DNA of 6,812 bases. Source: JANQUM01 sp047630355. Its GTDB lineage: Bacteria; Bacteroidota; Bacteroidia; Cytophagales; Spirosomataceae. Below, in pieces: positions 5,740 through 6,812 of the stretch. The notes under the pieces are model-generated. The model did not search any database. It worked only from the letters and a program-made list of their open reading frames with translations, and was not told the origin of the DNA. The stretch lies in the NCBI GenBank assembly GCA_047630355.1, contig JBLHXN010000164.1, positions 1 through 6,812 on the forward strand, written 5' to 3'. Numbering within the stretch: the first letter of the stretch is position 1; each line of letters opens with the position of its first letter. Both the position numbers and the translations under genes were made by a program.

Positions 5740-6204
5740 ATGAAAACGGCCGCTGATGTGAAAGCGGAACGCATCAGACTTCAAAGCTTAGTAGCTGAAA
5801 AAGAGAGCGAACTCAAAGGAGAGGTAATGCAGGTTAAAGATAAATTTAACCTAATATCTGGAGTTACATCTTTGTTTTCAGATAAGAAAAAAACGAAATC
5901 TACCCGTGCTGTACTTGACACCGGTATTAATTTATTAATCGGTAAAGTGATAGCCAAAAGAATAGGTTTTTTACCAACATTTATTACTCCATTTATTTCG
6001 AAATCTATTACTGAGCAGGTAATGAAGTTAAACCTTCAGCCGTACATAATTGAGGCTCTGGATTGGGTTATCGAAAAAACTGATGACAACAAAGCAGAAA
6101 TTGAGCAACCCGTGGTTTTCAAAGCAGATGCTGCTTTTTCGTCAAAAACTGTGATTGCACAGCCCGTAATCGTTCCTGCTGAGAACGTAGACGTAACTCC
6201 CTGA
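5740..6204 (+). CDS. Unrecognised membrane-associated protein, third gene of the YtxH/YqjE-like operon
   Basis: A 154-residue protein from ATG 5740, placed 10 bases after the previous stop. A GTG at 5719 would add seven residues and overlap the upstream gene; the ATG is preferred because MKTAADVKAE is a normal start. Residues 4-36 are a charged heptad-like helix (ERIRLQSLVAEKESELKGEV). Residues 40-72 contain a basic patch (SDKKKTKSTR, 47-56) and a moderately hydrophobic segment (GINLLIGKVIAKRIGFLPTF, 62-81) that may sit at or in the membrane. The C-terminal third is polar and Val/Pro/Ala rich (QPVIVPAENVDVTP), probably disordered. The helix-then-hydrophobic plan recalls YqjK, which follows yqjE in E. 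coli, but I see no sequence match. No catalytic motif. No terminator is visible in the 9 bases before the convergent thioredoxin-like gene. Confidence 0.75.
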   Translation: MKTAADVKAERIRLQSLVAEKESELKGEVMQVKDKFNLISGVTSLFSDKKKTKSTRAVLDTGINLLIGKVIAKRIGFLPTFITPFISKSITEQVMKLNLQPYIIEALDWVIEKTDDNKAEIEQPVVFKADAAFSSKTVIAQPVIVPAENVDVTP

Positions 6205-6213
6205 GACTGATTT

Positions 6214-6690
6214 TTACAACCTCTTGTTTGAAATTATCGCATCAATAGCCTGAGCAAAAGATTCTTGCGGTATCATTCCCTCTAATCTGTGAATAATTTC
6301 ACCATCGGGAGTTAAGAAAATATACGTAGGATAAGCAGCCACCTGATACTTTAATGCCGTGTTGACTCCCTCGAAGTCTTCCGCATCAACTTTATAGCTT
6401 ATGAAGTTTCGGTTTAACTTAGAGGCTATTTCACTCTGATTAAATACGTTATTGTCCATCCATTTACACGGGCCACACCACGTCGTGTAAAAGTCAAGGA
6501 AAACGACCTTATCTTTTAAAATAGCATCTGCCATTATATCCTCGAGCGTTGCTTGATTTACGTCTCTGTATTTAAGAGCCACTTCAGGAACATTCCCTGA
6601 ACTTCTGTTCTGGGATTTTCTTGTTGTAGTGCAGCCAGTAAATAATGCTATTGTAAGTGAGTAAATGCAGATGTTTAATAACTTTTTCAT
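6214..6690 (-). CDS. Thioredoxin-fold lipoprotein (periplasmic thiol-disulfide protein)
   Basis: A 158-residue exported lipoprotein. Residues 1-19 form a signal peptide with lipobox LFTGC, lipidated at C20, followed by a Ser/Thr/Asn linker. Residues about 47-152 are a thioredoxin domain: VVFLDFYTTWCGPC (62-75) with the active-site pair C72/C75, the conserved VDAED strand (101-105), cis-proline at P121 in AYPTYIFLTPDG (119-130), and a final helix PQESFAQAI. The WCGPCKWMDNNVF pattern is that of the Thioredoxin_7/DsbD-gamma-like group, which usually reduces disulfides in the periplasm, accepting electrons from a DsbD-type membrane partner not present here. ATG 6690 is fixed by the signal peptide. 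It converges on the YtxH/YqjE-like operon with a 9-base gap. A 16-bp tandem repeat lies 8 bases upstream of its start. Confidence 0.92.
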   Translation of the reverse strand: MKKLLNICIYSLTIALFTGCTTTRKSQNRSSGNVPEVALKYRDVNQATLEDIMADAILKDKVVFLDFYTTWCGPCKWMDNNVFNQSEIASKLNRNFISYKVDAEDFEGVNTALKYQVAAYPTYIFLTPDGEIIHRLEGMIPQESFAQAIDAIISNKRL

Positions 6691-6698
6691 AAATCGTA

Positions 6699-6730
6699 AT
6701 TATACGCTATCACTATTATACGCTATCACT
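6699..6730. repeat. Perfect 16-bp tandem repeat (two copies) before the thioredoxin-like gene
   Basis: ATTATACGCTATCACT is present twice without a gap (6699-6714, 6715-6730). On the minus strand each copy ends in TATAAT. The repeat lies between a -7-like element (TAATTTTTG, 6749-6757 on the minus strand, one base longer than consensus) and the start codon at 6690, so it would be in the leader or act as a double operator. No further copy is visible in the window. Confidence 0.7.
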
Positions 6731-6758
6731 TTGAGGATTATGCTCGTTCAAAAATTAG

Positions 6759-6812
6759 TTAATAGCAAAGGTTATTGGTAAACGCTTCTTCATTCTCTTC
6801 AACGATTCTGCC
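6759..6812 (-). CDS. Possible 3' end of a minus-strand gene running off the right edge
   Basis: On the minus strand the last bases read as an open frame of 17 codons (GRIVEENEEAFTNNLCY) ending in TAA at 6759-6761. A second minus-strand frame is also open to TAA at 6755-6757 (ending LKRMKKRLPITFAIN), so frame and even existence are uncertain. If real, it would lie about 65 bases upstream of the thioredoxin-like gene in the same direction. No family is recognisable from so few residues. Confidence 0.22.
   Translation of the reverse strand, partial: GRIVEENEEAFTNNLCY

Overview
The window looks like a chromosomal stretch from a Bacteroidota bacterium, probably of the Cytophagales type; the order is an inference. 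The evidence is a C-terminal type IX secretion (T9SS) sorting domain, a PorT-family outer-membrane barrel ending in Phe, lipobox lipoproteins, almost no Shine-Dalgarno sequences before starts, several matches to the Bacteroidota -7 element TAnnTTTG, and moderate-to-low GC. I see no tRNA, rRNA, CRISPR array, insertion sequence or prophage module.

Left part (1-2116, all minus strand): a short leader with a promoter-like element firing out of the left edge; a large HTH regulator of the ScfR/RamB class (86-1567), a family that senses short-chain acyl-CoA state; then a small lipocalin-like lipoprotein (1664-2116). A strong terminator at 1610-1641 separates the two genes and abuts the putative promoter of the regulator.

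Middle part: a secreted T9SS cargo protein (2256-3881, plus) with a probable TIM-barrel body, which appears to start at TTG. It converges on an outer-membrane beta-barrel gene (3954-4580, minus), and the two share a bidirectional terminator at 3900-3936. Upstream of the barrel gene lies a 47-residue lipoprotein gene on the minus strand (4649-4792), easily missed because of its size.

Right part: after an AT-rich regulatory region (4793-5023) comes a compact plus-strand operon of three membrane-associated small proteins: a YtxH-like protein (5024-5305), a two-helix YqjE/holin-superfamily protein (5373-5729) and an unrecognised protein (5740-6204). A strong hairpin sits between the first two. 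The set resembles in layout the yqjD-yqjE-yqjK cluster of enterobacteria and is the best candidate here for an under-described system, probably linked to envelope or stationary-phase stress. It converges on a thioredoxin-fold lipoprotein gene (6214-6690, minus), which is preceded by a perfect 16-bp tandem repeat. The last bases may hold the 3' end of another minus-strand gene.

The genes do not form one pathway. The common theme is the cell envelope: three lipoproteins, one outer-membrane barrel, one secreted protein and a membrane-stress-like operon, beside one metabolic regulator whose target is likely outside the window on the left.
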